This document shows positions 51,315-59,415 of a stretch of DNA of 64,000 bases, one piece after another. The notes below the pieces were generated by a model that worked only from the letters and a program-made list of their open reading frames with translations, searched no databases and was not told the origin of the DNA. The position numbers and the translations under genes are program-made. The stretch's first letter is position 1; each line of letters opens with the position of its first letter. Source of the stretch: Bog-257 sp963805985 (GTDB lineage Bacteria; Acidobacteriota; Terriglobia; Terriglobales; Acidobacteriaceae); the NCBI GenBank assembly GCA_963805985.1, contig CAWDWG010000001.1:434001-498000 (forward strand), read 5' to 3'.

Positions 51315-51821
51315 TTACCGTCCCATCCCGAAGTGCACCAGCAGTTGCAAAACAATCAGCGCGTAAACGCCTGCGCCCAAGTCATCGACTACGATTCCAG
51401 TTCCGCCCGGCAGCTTCTCCAGGCTGCGGACCGGAGGCGGCTTGGTGATGTCGAAGCCACGAAAAAGTATAAAGCCCGCGAGCAGCGCTTGCCACACGAT
51501 GGGACACGCGATCAGCGTCACCAGTTGCCCGGCAACTTCGTCGATAACGACATGCGAGGGATCGTGCTTGCCGCAACCGCGCTCTTCCAGTGTAGCCGCG
51601 GGAATGCCGATGGCCACGACGACAGCGATCAGTGCCAGAATCACGGGAATCCGCGCCGAGGGTGGAAGGTGCGAGGCCAGCAGCCACCAGAGCAACACCG
51701 TGGCCAGCGATCCCCAACTGCCGGGCGCGGGCTTCAGGCGTCCGGTGCCGAAAAAGGTGGCGACCAAAGTGGCCCAGACCGGCGCGCGGGCTGGCGAGGG
51801 CTCAGTTTGGTTTTTTTCCAT
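51315..51821 (-). CDS. pgpA: Phosphatidylglycerophosphatase A
   Basis: 168-residue membrane enzyme removing phosphate from phosphatidylglycerol phosphate. LVATFFGTGRLKPAPGSWGS and HVVIDEVAGQLVTLIACPIV are the family motifs, GFILFRGFDITKPPPVRSLE and PGGTGIVVDDLGAGVYALIV complete the set. ATG at 51821 has GAGGAG 1-2 bases upstream and starts inside the yacG 3' end (20-base overlap). The longer open frame above it lies in yacG. Confidence 0.93.
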   Translation of the reverse strand: MEKNQTEPSPARAPVWATLVATFFGTGRLKPAPGSWGSLATVLLWWLLASHLPPSARIPVILALIAVVVAIGIPAATLEERGCGKHDPSHVVIDEVAGQLVTLIACPIVWQALLAGFILFRGFDITKPPPVRSLEKLPGGTGIVVDDLGAGVYALIVLQLLVHFGMGR

Positions 51822-52008
51822 GCTCCTCAGAATAGCTGGAATCGTCGCTCTCCGGATCGAAGGGCGTCGAAATGACATAGCCGCCGCTCGCCCACTTGCC
51901 CAGATCGATGACGCGGCAGCGCTCACTGCAGAAGGGAAACTCCGGCTCGGAGCGCAGTACGATCTTGCGGCAAATGGGACAGCGGAGGCTGAGGGAGCGT
52001 TTCTTCAT
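51802..52008 (-). CDS. yacG: Zinc-binding protein YacG (DNA gyrase inhibitor family)
   Basis: 68-residue protein with a treble-clef zinc finger: LRCPICRKIVLRSEPEFPFC followed by SERCRVIDLGKWASGGYVI. The four Cys ligands and SxRCxxIDLGxW are diagnostic. E. coli YacG binds GyrB and inhibits gyrase. It overlaps pgpA by 20 bases and is transcribed with it. Confidence 0.92.
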   Translation of the reverse strand: MKKRSLSLRCPICRKIVLRSEPEFPFCSERCRVIDLGKWASGGYVISTPFDPESDDSSYSEEHGKKPN

Positions 52009-52009
52009 G

Positions 52010-52097
52010 AGGCAGTTGTCGGCTGTCAGTTGTCAGTTAGTGACTGATTGAAATCCTACGACACCCACGAGCTTTGCGGCTTTACCGACAACTGCCT
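52010..52097. repeat. Heptamer array with perfect 13-bp inverted ends
   Basis: AGGCAGTTGTCGG at 52010-52022 and CCGACAACTGCCT at 52085-52097 are perfect complements. GCTGTCA, GTTGTCA and related words continue the left arm to about 52040. The right arm ends 3 bases before the rimO stop (52100) and the left arm is 2 bases after the yacG start (52008). Confidence 0.8.
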
Positions 52098-52099
52098 TT

Positions 52100-53605
52100 T
52101 TATAGGATTCTCGCCACCAGATCGTAATCGTGCGCTTCCGTAATCTCGCAGCGGTGGAACTCGCCTTCGCGAGCTTCGTGATCGCCGAAATCGTTGACGT
52201 ACACGGTGCCGTCGATCTCGGGAGCGTGCATCGCAGTGCGGCCTTCCCATAACAAATCGGTTTCGGCCGAGGGGCCTTCCAGCAGCAGATCGAATTGTCG
52301 ACCAATCAGCGCGTGCCTTTTCTTGCGACTGATCTGTTTCTGGATCGACATCAGCTTCTTGCGGCGGCGCTCGATTTCTTTCGCCGGAACCTTGTCTTCC
52401 AGTGCAAAAGCCTTCGCGCCCTCTTCGTCGGAATACCCGAAGACCCCGAGCCAATCGAATTGTGCCTCGCGCACGAACTGGCAGAGTTGTTCGAAGTCGT
52501 GCTCGGTCTCGCCAGGAAATCCCACGATGAAGGACGTGCGTAGTGTGAGGTCGGGGATTTCACGGCGCATCTTTTCGATCGAACGCAAGAAGATATCTGC
52601 TCCGGCGCCGCGCTTCATGCGCTTCAGCACATTCGGCGACGCGTGTTGCAGCGGGACATCAATGTACGAGCAAATCTTTTCGTGCGCCGCGATCGTCTCC
52701 AGCAGCTTGCCGGTGATCTTGTTGGGATAGGCGTACAGGAAGCGAATCCAGCGCAGCTCTTCGATTTGCGCCAAGCGCTCCAACAGAAGCGGCAGACCAT
52801 CCTTCAGGTCGAGATCCTCGCCGTAGCAGGTGGTGTCCTGTCCGATGAGCGTGATCTCTCGCACACCCCGCTGCGCCAGATGCTGCGCCTCTGTGATGAC
52901 CGATTCAAAGCGGCGCGAGCGGAACTTCCCGCGCAGCTGCGGAATGATGCAGAAGGAGCAGGGATGATCGCAGCCTTCGGCAATCTTGATGTACGCGGAA
53001 CACTTGGGCGTCGCCAGCAGACGCGGCGTGTTCTCGTCGTAAAGATAGTTGGGCAGGTCGGCGATGGCGCCATCCCAGCCCTCTTTCGAGAAGCGGCCTG
53101 CGGCTTCGCGCGCATCGCCCTCCGGCCGCGCCTTCAGGATTACGAACGGGGAATCACTCGATCCCAGGTTATCGCCCAAAAGATGGGCGCGAACCTGGGG
53201 CACGATCCCGGCAGCGCTCAGGATCTGCTCCAACTCACCCGTACCGACCACCGCGTCGACTTCAGGAATATTCTTCTGGATCTCGTTGCGATAGCGCTCG
53301 ACCAAACAGCCGGCAACGATGAGCTTTTGCGCGCGGCCGGCAACTTTGTGCTGCGCCATCTCCAGGATCGTGTCCACCGATTCCTGTTTGGCCGTGTCGA
53401 TAAACGAGCAGGTGTTGACCACAATGATGTCGGCGTCTTCGGCGCGGGGCGTGATCTGGGCGCCGCCTGCTGCGAGCAGACCCATCATGACCTCGCTGTC
53501 CACCAGATTCTTGGGGCAGCCAAGGCTCACAAATCCTATTTTCTTGGGGACTGTGGTCGCCGGGCTGTCGTCCAGCACGGCCACAGAATCGGTTTTTACG
53601 GGCAT
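52100..53605 (-). CDS. rimO: Ribosomal protein S12 (Asp89) methylthiotransferase RimO
   Basis: 501-residue radical-SAM enzyme that methylthiolates Asp89 of ribosomal S12. An N-terminal UPF0004 domain binds one cluster (KIGFVSLGCPKNLVDSEVMM, VNTCSFIDTAKQES, IVAGCLVERYRNE). The radical-SAM triad is CDHPCSFCIIPQ, followed by LIGQDTTCYGEDLDL and LTLRTSFIVGFPGETEHDF. A C-terminal TRAM domain ends it. Residues about 134-147 (VPQVRAHLLGDNLGS) are encoded by a palindromic repeat and sit in a linker of unusual length before FVILKARPEGDAREA. Confidence 0.95.
   Translation of the reverse strand: MPVKTDSVAVLDDSPATTVPKKIGFVSLGCPKNLVDSEVMMGLLAAGGAQITPRAEDADIIVVNTCSFIDTAKQESVDTILEMAQHKVAGRAQKLIVAGCLVERYRNEIQKNIPEVDAVVGTGELEQILSAAGIVPQVRAHLLGDNLGSSDSPFVILKARPEGDAREAAGRFSKEGWDGAIADLPNYLYDENTPRLLATPKCSAYIKIAEGCDHPCSFCIIPQLRGKFRSRRFESVITEAQHLAQRGVREITLIGQDTTCYGEDLDLKDGLPLLLERLAQIEELRWIRFLYAYPNKITGKLLETIAAHEKICSYIDVPLQHASPNVLKRMKRGAGADIFLRSIEKMRREIPDLTLRTSFIVGFPGETEHDFEQLCQFVREAQFDWLGVFGYSDEEGAKAFALEDKVPAKEIERRRKKLMSIQKQISRKKRHALIGRQFDLLLEGPSAETDLLWEGRTAMHAPEIDGTVYVNDFGDHEAREGEFHRCEITEAHDYDLVARIL
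53163..53204. repeat. Palindromic repeat inside rimO
   Basis: CCCAGGTTATCGCCCA...TGGGCGCGAACCTGGGG is a copy of the intergenic hairpin at 7049-7092. It is translated in frame in RimO as about 14 residues. Confidence 0.75.
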
Positions 53606-53814
53606 GTAATCTCTTTATTTTATCATCAGGTTCTGCGCTTCAGCCGAGGGAACGCCAGATCGCGCCGTCCAAGCCCTTCGCCCAAGAGTGCTACTTCAGA
53701 GCCATTGACATCTTGCACGTATGTGCGTATTTATGAATGGCGCGATTGTGACGTTAGTGGCCCAGAGGTTGCGCAGCATTTAAAAAATGGGGCTACTCCT
53801 AGGAGATCAACTGA

Positions 53815-54060
53815 ATGAAACAGGGAGAGCCACGGGTAAGGTTTTATTTTGCTACAGGTGTAATTGGCGCCAAATGTGAATCATGCGGGTGGGGTGCAAA
53901 GACCGGCTACGTGCCGGGCGAGACAGCCCACCAAACTGCTGCCAGGCTTTTCGGCAACCACGTTTGTCCTAACCGCTCGAGTAACGTAGAAGCGACTGTT
54001 GCTATCACATCCCCTCATAATTCGGACCGCCCCCTCCCTCCGGTGGGACCCAAGTTATGA
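53815..54060 (+). CDS. Possible small zinc-ribbon-like protein
   Basis: 81 codons after a good ribosome site (AGGAGA at 8 bases). It contains CESCGW and a HVC pair that could bind metal (VIGAKCESCGWGAKTGY, LFGNHVCPNRSS). The 3' 56 bases overlap the end of the ETF dehydrogenase gene on the other strand, which makes the reading doubtful. The 209 bases between it and rimO hold nothing else that was seen. Confidence 0.4.
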   Translation: MKQGEPRVRFYFATGVIGAKCESCGWGAKTGYVPGETAHQTAARLFGNHVCPNRSSNVEATVAITSPHNSDRPLPPVGPKL

Positions 54061-55720
54061 TTTCGTACGGGTCCATGATGTCGCAGGTTTTGCAGTGAAC
54101 ACAGTTTGATGGGTTGAGGTGGATCTCCAGGCCGCTAGGTGTGTCCTTGGCCTCGACCATCTCATACACGTTCGCCGGGCAGAAGTTCTTGCAGGGATTG
54201 CCGAACTCCGTCACGCAGCGCTCGTTGCAGATGGTGGTGTCGTGAATCACCAGATGCGCCGGCTGATCCTCTTCGTGCTTTGTCCCTGAGTGGTAGAGAT
54301 CGGTGAGCTTATCGAAGGTAAGCTTGCCGGCAGATTTCGCTGGACCAATCAGCTGGCTGCGTGCACCGCCATCAGCGGGCAAACGATTTAGCCGCTTCAT
54401 GCGATGGTGGCCCGGCTCATTGGTATAGCGTGCCCGCAGACCGCGCCCGCCGGTGAATTGCTGAATGCCGGCGTGCACCATTCCGGAATAAAAACCGTTC
54501 TCAAATCCCTGATGGAAGTTGCGCACCGGCCAGAGCTCGGTCTTGATCCAGCTCTTCTCGACCCGGGTCTGAAACGTCTCCAGCATGTGCAGCGAGAAGT
54601 CCTGCTTGGCCATGGCGTCGAAGGCGGTCTCCGCTGCCAGCATGCCGCTCTTGATGGCGAGGTGAATTCCCTTCAGCCGCTGCGAATTCAAGAAGCCGGC
54701 GGAGTCGCCGAGGATCATCCAGCCATCTCCGGCCAGCGGCGGAATACACCACCAGCCGCCGTACGGCAGCGACTTCGCGCCGTAGCGCACCATCTTGCCG
54801 CCCTCGAGCAGCTTGGCGACGAAGGGGTGCATTTTGAATTCCTGCAGAATGCGCTGCGGATCGATGCGCGGATCCTGGTAGTCCAGACCGGTGACGAAGC
54901 CGAGCGAGACGATGTTGTCTTTTGAGCCGTAGATCCAGGCGCCGCCGTACTCGGTCGGCGTCAGCGGGTAACCCATCGTATAAATGACATGACCGGGCGC
55001 CACGCGGCCTGGAGGCAATTCCCATAGCTCTTTGACGCCGACACCGTAGGTCTGAGGATTGCGATCACGATCCAGCTGGAAGCGGCCCAGAAGCTGTTTA
55101 GTCAGCGACCCGCGCGTGCCCTCGGCGAGGATGACTACTTTGGACTTGAGATCGTAGCCAGGCTCGAAGTTGGATTTCTGCTGGTTCGATTTATCGATAC
55201 CTTTGTCATCGGTGCGAACGCCGGCAACGCGCCCGGAGTCGAAGAGCAATTCTGAACCGGCGAAACCGGTGAACACCGTGATCCCAGCCTCTTCCACCTT
55301 GCTGCCCAGCCATTTCACGAACTTGTTGATGGAAATGACGTAGTTGCCATGATCGCGCATGGGCGGAGGCGTAACCGGGAATTTGAACTTGCCGGTGCGC
55401 GTCAGGAAGTAAACGCCTTCACTTTTCACCGGCGCGTCGAGCGGCGCCTCTTTTTCGAAGTCGGGGAGCAGCTCGCGCATGGAGCGCGGATCGAGCAACG
55501 CGCCGGAGAGACAATGCGCGCCGATTTCGCGCGCTTTTTCCAGCAAGTAGATGTTTTCCTTGCTGAGCTGATGATCGGGATGTTTGGCGTTGTGTTCGTC
55601 GATGAGCTGCGAGAGCCGGAGGGCGCAGGCCATGCCGGCAGGCCCACCACCAACAATCACAACGTCAGCTTCCATTACGGGACGATCAATATTAGGGAGC
55701 GGCTTACGAAAGACGATCAT
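54005..55720 (-). CDS. Electron transfer flavoprotein-ubiquinone oxidoreductase
   Basis: 571-residue membrane-bound flavoprotein that passes electrons from ETF to quinone. The N-terminal FAD loop is ADVVIVGGGPAGMACALRLS; IYTMGYPLTPTEYGGAW and WMILGDSAGFLNSQRLKGIH follow. The C-terminal iron-sulfur part has CNERCVTEFGNPCKNFCPAN and CVHCKTCDIMDPYEIITWVP, the 4Fe-4S ligands. The etfA and etfB genes are upstream on the same strand, 274 bases away, so ETF and its quinone oxidoreductase are encoded together. Confidence 0.95.
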   Translation of the reverse strand: MIVFRKPLPNIDRPVMEADVVIVGGGPAGMACALRLSQLIDEHNAKHPDHQLSKENIYLLEKAREIGAHCLSGALLDPRSMRELLPDFEKEAPLDAPVKSEGVYFLTRTGKFKFPVTPPPMRDHGNYVISINKFVKWLGSKVEEAGITVFTGFAGSELLFDSGRVAGVRTDDKGIDKSNQQKSNFEPGYDLKSKVVILAEGTRGSLTKQLLGRFQLDRDRNPQTYGVGVKELWELPPGRVAPGHVIYTMGYPLTPTEYGGAWIYGSKDNIVSLGFVTGLDYQDPRIDPQRILQEFKMHPFVAKLLEGGKMVRYGAKSLPYGGWWCIPPLAGDGWMILGDSAGFLNSQRLKGIHLAIKSGMLAAETAFDAMAKQDFSLHMLETFQTRVEKSWIKTELWPVRNFHQGFENGFYSGMVHAGIQQFTGGRGLRARYTNEPGHHRMKRLNRLPADGGARSQLIGPAKSAGKLTFDKLTDLYHSGTKHEEDQPAHLVIHDTTICNERCVTEFGNPCKNFCPANVYEMVEAKDTPSGLEIHLNPSNCVHCKTCDIMDPYEIITWVPPEGGGGPNYEGM

Positions 55721-55994
55721 TTGATAATTCCGGAGCCCAAGACTTGCATTCTTTGTTAATAAGTTTCCACGGAACTATGCCACATTGTCAGATATCGGAG
55801 ACTGCGCAAACATTATGATGTACGCAACCAGGCGGGCGTAAGTTTCTTGCGCAGTTCAAAATCCTAAGACGCGGGAAGTGTACAGCTTTCTATGATGCAG
55901 TTGAAATCAGAATAACAGGTTCCGAAGATTGCAAGCGTAACCAGGCAAATGAAAAACCGCGTACGAAGGGATTGCGGCCGCGACTTCCTCGCGT

Positions 55995-56987
55995 CTAAGC
56001 ACTCTTTGCCTTTTTCACTTCCTCAATCAGCGGTGGAACGATCTCGAACAGGTTGCCCACGACGGCGACATCGGCAATCTCAAAGATGGGCGCTTCCGAA
56101 TCTTTGTTGATGGCGATGATGGTGCGCGCGCCTTTCATGCCGACGACGTGCTGGATTGCACCGCTGATGCCGAGGGCCAGATAAAGCTTGGGCGCCACGG
56201 TTTGCCCCGACGATCCGACCTGGCGATCCATGGGCAGCCAGCCGGAATCGCAGATGGGGCGCGAGGCTGCGATCTCGCCGCCCAGCGCGTCTGCCAGTTG
56301 CTTCGCGATCTCGATGTTCTTCTGCTCCTTGATGCCGCGGCCGACGGCGACGATGATCGCGGCCTGCGTCAAATCGACAGCCTGCTTGGCCTCTTTGAAC
56401 GGAGCTTCCGGCTTGTTGCGGACCACGCTGTCGGCGACTTCGACGCTGACGGTTTCCACCGGCGCGGCGGCGTCGCCCTGCTGCACCTGATCTCCGCGGA
56501 AGGCGCCGTTCTGGAAGGTCGCGAAATAGGGAGCATCGCCTACGAACGAGACATCGGCGGCGAACTTGCCCTGAAACATCTGCCGGGTGAAGAGCAGCTT
56601 TCCGCCCTCGTACTTGTAGCCGGTGGCGTCGCTGATGAGCGAGCGGTTCAGCGTGGCAGCGAGCTTGGGCGCGAAGTCGCGTACCTGGTAAGTGTGCGGC
56701 ATCAGCACCAGCTTCGGCTGTTTCTGCTCGACTAGCTGTTTGAGCGCGGCGACGAAGCCATCGGGAGTGTAGGGCTCGAGTTTCGCCGACTCGATGTCGT
56801 AGACCTTCGCGACCTTGTACTTTGCGATTTCGTTAGCGATATCGCCGACGCTGCTGCCGGCGACCGCGGCTTCCAGGGTCCAGCCGGTCTCAGCCGCCAG
56901 GGACTGCGCGCCGGTAAGGGTCTCCAGGGAAACGCGGTTTAACTTGCCTTCACGTTGTTCGACAACAACCAGGATCGTATCTGCCAT
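55995..56987 (-). CDS. etfA: Electron transfer flavoprotein, alpha subunit
   Basis: 330-residue ETF alpha. The N-terminal domain shows ILVVVEQREGKLNRVSLETL and KPKLVLMPHTYQVRDFAPKL-type segments. The C-terminal FAD domain has AASRPICDSGWLPMDRQVGS, SGQTVAPKLYLALGISGAIQ and ARTIIAINKDSEAPIFEIAD. It pairs with EtfB to carry electrons from acyl-CoA and other dehydrogenases. Confidence 0.97.
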   Translation of the reverse strand: MADTILVVVEQREGKLNRVSLETLTGAQSLAAETGWTLEAAVAGSSVGDIANEIAKYKVAKVYDIESAKLEPYTPDGFVAALKQLVEQKQPKLVLMPHTYQVRDFAPKLAATLNRSLISDATGYKYEGGKLLFTRQMFQGKFAADVSFVGDAPYFATFQNGAFRGDQVQQGDAAAPVETVSVEVADSVVRNKPEAPFKEAKQAVDLTQAAIIVAVGRGIKEQKNIEIAKQLADALGGEIAASRPICDSGWLPMDRQVGSSGQTVAPKLYLALGISGAIQHVVGMKGARTIIAINKDSEAPIFEIADVAVVGNLFEIVPPLIEEVKKAKSA

Positions 56988-57021
56988 ATTTATCCGATTT
57001 TCTTACCAGTAAGATTTGAAA

Positions 57022-57231
57022 TTACCGATTGCGGCGTCTGAAGATCACTCCCAGCAGGTTTAACATCAAGCCCGCGACGCCCAGACAGCCGGCAATCCAT
57101 GCGAATCGTGTCTCACCCAGCTTTCTTGCGGCCGGGTGAAAGAACATCACCAGAAATGCGAACAGCATCATCAGCCAGCCAATCACCATGATGGCTGAGC
57201 TGTTTTCACGCTTCTCTTCCGTCGATGACAT
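57022..57231 (-). CDS. Small membrane protein of unknown function
   Basis: 69 residues with two hydrophobic helices (SAIMVIGWLMMLFAFLVMFF and FAWIAGCLGVAGLMLNLLGV) and a basic end FRRRNR. AAGGAGG before ATG at 57231 is an excellent ribosome site; an alternative ATG at 57288 overlaps the upstream stop as ATGA. It lies between etfB and etfA, which may mean a link to the ETF system or chance. Confidence 0.6.
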   Translation of the reverse strand: MSSTEEKRENSSAIMVIGWLMMLFAFLVMFFHPAARKLGETRFAWIAGCLGVAGLMLNLLGVIFRRRNR

Positions 57232-57287
57232 CGCCGCCTCCTTCTGCGACTTGCCACCCCCTGCTACCCAAACTTTGCGCGCAGCCA

Positions 57288-57608
57288 TCAGGCTACATGC
57301 TGGTCCTCGGCGTCGTCCTGCCGTTGCTGCGCCAGCGTGTGCTCCCGTTCATGGCGGCCGAGCCGGGTAGCGCCGATCGCCCGGCGGTAGCGCGTTCCCA
57401 TAATCACCAGCACCAGCCCCAGCACGCCTTCAATGCCAAGCCATATCGGCCAGAACATTGATCCGTTGCGCAGACTGATGAAGAAGTAAACGCCGAGCAC
57501 CGCATCCATCCACAGAAGAATCCAGCCCAGCGTAAGCAATATCGAGCCCAAGCGGCGGTTCTCGATGGTGTTGTCAATGGCGGCCTGATCGCGATCGAAT
57601 CCTGGCAT
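57288..57608 (-). CDS. Small two-helix membrane protein of unknown function
   Basis: 106 residues. Two long hydrophobic helices (GSILLTLGWILLWMDAVLGV and WPIWLGIEGVLGLVLVIMGT) and a charged C-terminus (RHEREHTLAQQRQDDAEDQH). ATG at 57608 is used; the frame is open to 57674 but that part overlaps the heptamer array at 57664. No family was recognised. It sits in the ETF cluster with the next small membrane protein. Confidence 0.6.
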   Translation of the reverse strand: MPGFDRDQAAIDNTIENRRLGSILLTLGWILLWMDAVLGVYFFISLRNGSMFWPIWLGIEGVLGLVLVIMGTRYRRAIGATRLGRHEREHTLAQQRQDDAEDQHVA

Positions 57609-57663
57609 AACGAGCAGAGCTCCTTTCGGAAATATGGGCCCACCCGGGTTAGATGCCGAACCA

Positions 57664-57787
57664 GCACTTAGCACTTAGCCGTTAGCACTTAGCCAAAGCT
57701 TGCCGCCGAAAGCGTTGATGACGATTTACGTTTTCCACCAGCGGCCAACGAGGGGGCGGCAGCTAAGTGCTAAATGCTAACGGCTGC
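57664..57787. repeat. Inverted pair of heptamer tandem arrays (CTTAGCA words)
   Basis: Left 57664-57693: CTTAGCA, CTTAGCC, GTTAGCA, CTTAGCC. Right 57761-57787: AGCTAAGTGCTAAATGC and TAACGGCTGC, the inverse words. The right arm ends at the base before the etfB stop codon (57788); the left arm is 56 bases from the next gene's start at 57608. Confidence 0.85.
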
Positions 57788-58558
57788 TTATATCACCCTC
57801 ATCTCGTTCCGCAATTTCTCGACCAGCTTCTTCGCGATTTCCGCCGGAGGTCCTTCCAGCACTTCCGTCTTCTTCGTCTTCTGCGGAATGTACAGCTTCT
57901 CGATCTTCTGCAGATTCTCGCCCAGCGCGGACTTGACCTCGTCGAAGCTCAGCTTCTTCAGCGGCTTGTTCTTGGCCTGCTTGATGCCGATCAGCGTCGC
58001 GTAGCGCAGCTTGTTGATGCCGGACTGGATGGTCAGCACCGCCGGCAGCGGCATGTCGACAAACTGGAAGAATCCGGCTTCGAGCTCGCGCTTCACGCGA
58101 ATGCCGGCATCGGGCTTCTCGATCTGCATGATGATGGTGGCGTGAGGCCAGCCCAGCAACTCAGCCAGGATGACGCCGGTCTGGGCAAAGCCGTAGTCGT
58201 CCGACTGCAGGCCGGTGAAAACCAGGTCGAAGGTCTCGTCCTTAATCGCCGCCGCGAACGCTTTGGCGGTGTTGAAGGCATCGAGGCTAACGAATCCGTC
58301 GCCTTCGAGATGGATGGCGCGGTCGGCGCCCTTGGCCAGCGCCTCGCGGAGAACCTGCTGCGCGCGCGCCGGTCCGCTGGTGATGACCACGACCTCGCCG
58401 CCGTGCTTTTCCTTCTGGCGCAACGCCTCTTCCAGCGCGTAGGCGTCGGGCTCATTCACTTCATAGGAAACGTCGTCGCGAATCCACGTGCCGCTCTCAT
58501 TCAGCTTGAGCGGCGCGTCCTTCTGCGGGACTTGCTTCATGCAGACCAGGACCTTCAC
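57788..58558 (-). CDS. etfB: Electron transfer flavoprotein, beta subunit
   Basis: 256-residue ETF beta. VKVLVCMKQVPQKDAPLKLN, then ALEEALRQKEKHGGEVVVIT, SGPARAQQVLREALAKGADR, TFDLVFTGLQSDDYGFAQTG and PAVLTIQSGINKLRYATLIG are the AMP-binding and interface motifs. GTG at 58558 is the start: AAGGAGC lies 5 bases upstream and the family start follows; the frame is open to 58693. etfB and etfA are separated by two small membrane genes. Confidence 0.96.
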   Translation of the reverse strand: MKVLVCMKQVPQKDAPLKLNESGTWIRDDVSYEVNEPDAYALEEALRQKEKHGGEVVVITSGPARAQQVLREALAKGADRAIHLEGDGFVSLDAFNTAKAFAAAIKDETFDLVFTGLQSDDYGFAQTGVILAELLGWPHATIIMQIEKPDAGIRVKRELEAGFFQFVDMPLPAVLTIQSGINKLRYATLIGIKQAKNKPLKKLSFDEVKSALGENLQKIEKLYIPQKTKKTEVLEGPPAEIAKKLVEKLRNEMRVI

Positions 58559-58772
58559 CGGGGCTCCTTGGATTGAAAAATCGCGAGTATGAGTGCCGCG
58601 AAAACTCCAAAGTATAAATGAGCGGCGGGGGGTTGGGAAACGGCACGCGCGCCGATTCCCGAAGCGGAACGAGCAAATCCCAATTTTTCCCAAATGCGAC
58701 CTGGCTCACTGACAAATGTTCGTCGTACGTTCAACGTTGCCTTACATTCACGCTTTGACCTGGAGGTTAGTG

Positions 58773-59396
58773 ATGAGTATTCCTCTCAGGGCCCTCCTGC
58801 TTGCGACAGTTCTGGGAATTGCTGCGAGCGCACAAGGTCAGGTCGACATCGTCAACTTCGATTTTGGCGCCGTCCGCATCGTTTGCCAGTCGGGCTACAG
58901 CTATCAATGGCCCAACCCGAGCTGCCGGACTTGGTATCAGACCCAGAACTTCAATTCCGCTCCCGGCTTTGGCTGGACTTTGAGTCTCACCGGCAGCGTC
59001 TTCTATGGACTGGCTGGATTGACAGGGCCGAACACTGCGTTTGGGCCACCGTCGTTCGAAGGGTTGCCTTTCGACCAGGCAGTCTTTCTCCAGGGCGGCG
59101 GAGCGTTTATCCAACAGGCAATCCCCGGCTTCACCGCCGGAGACTACACGCTCAGCTTCTATCTGGGCTCGCGCTGCGGCCTCTCCGGTGCGCAGACGGT
59201 GCAGGCGTTAGTCGATGGCCGGGTCATCGGCACGTGGCCGCTGTCCGACTGCACACCCTTTACGCTTCAAACCGCGAACTTCACCATCGCCACAAATGGC
59301 ACTCACACTCTCAAGTTTCTAGGAACAACGCTGGGTGATCACACAGCGTTTCTCTCCTACGTAGTCATCACTCCCGCGCCACACCGTTACCGCTAA
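58773..59396 (+). CDS. Secreted protein, paralogue 1 of a tandem pair
   Basis: 207-residue exported protein. A signal peptide (LRALLLATVLGIAASAQ) is preceded by GGAGG and ATG at 58773. The mature part reads VDIVNFDFGAVRIVCQSGYS, then GLTGPNTAFGPPSFEGLPFD, QAVFLQGGGAFIQQ, AGDYTLSFYLGSRCGLSG and DHTAFLSYVVIT. It resembles the jelly-roll, carbohydrate-binding-like fold of DUF642-type secreted proteins. No sorting tail is present. The next gene is its paralogue. Confidence 0.8.
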   Translation: MSIPLRALLLATVLGIAASAQGQVDIVNFDFGAVRIVCQSGYSYQWPNPSCRTWYQTQNFNSAPGFGWTLSLTGSVFYGLAGLTGPNTAFGPPSFEGLPFDQAVFLQGGGAFIQQAIPGFTAGDYTLSFYLGSRCGLSGAQTVQALVDGRVIGTWPLSDCTPFTLQTANFTIATNGTHTLKFLGTTLGDHTAFLSYVVITPAPHRYR

Positions 59397-59415
59397 TTCG
59401 CATTGGAGGTTCGTT

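Noticed and set aside
52056..52454. Minus-strand frame of 132 codons in the rimO 3' half
   Set aside because: It is a shifted frame of rimO; the TRAM-containing frame is clearly the coding one.
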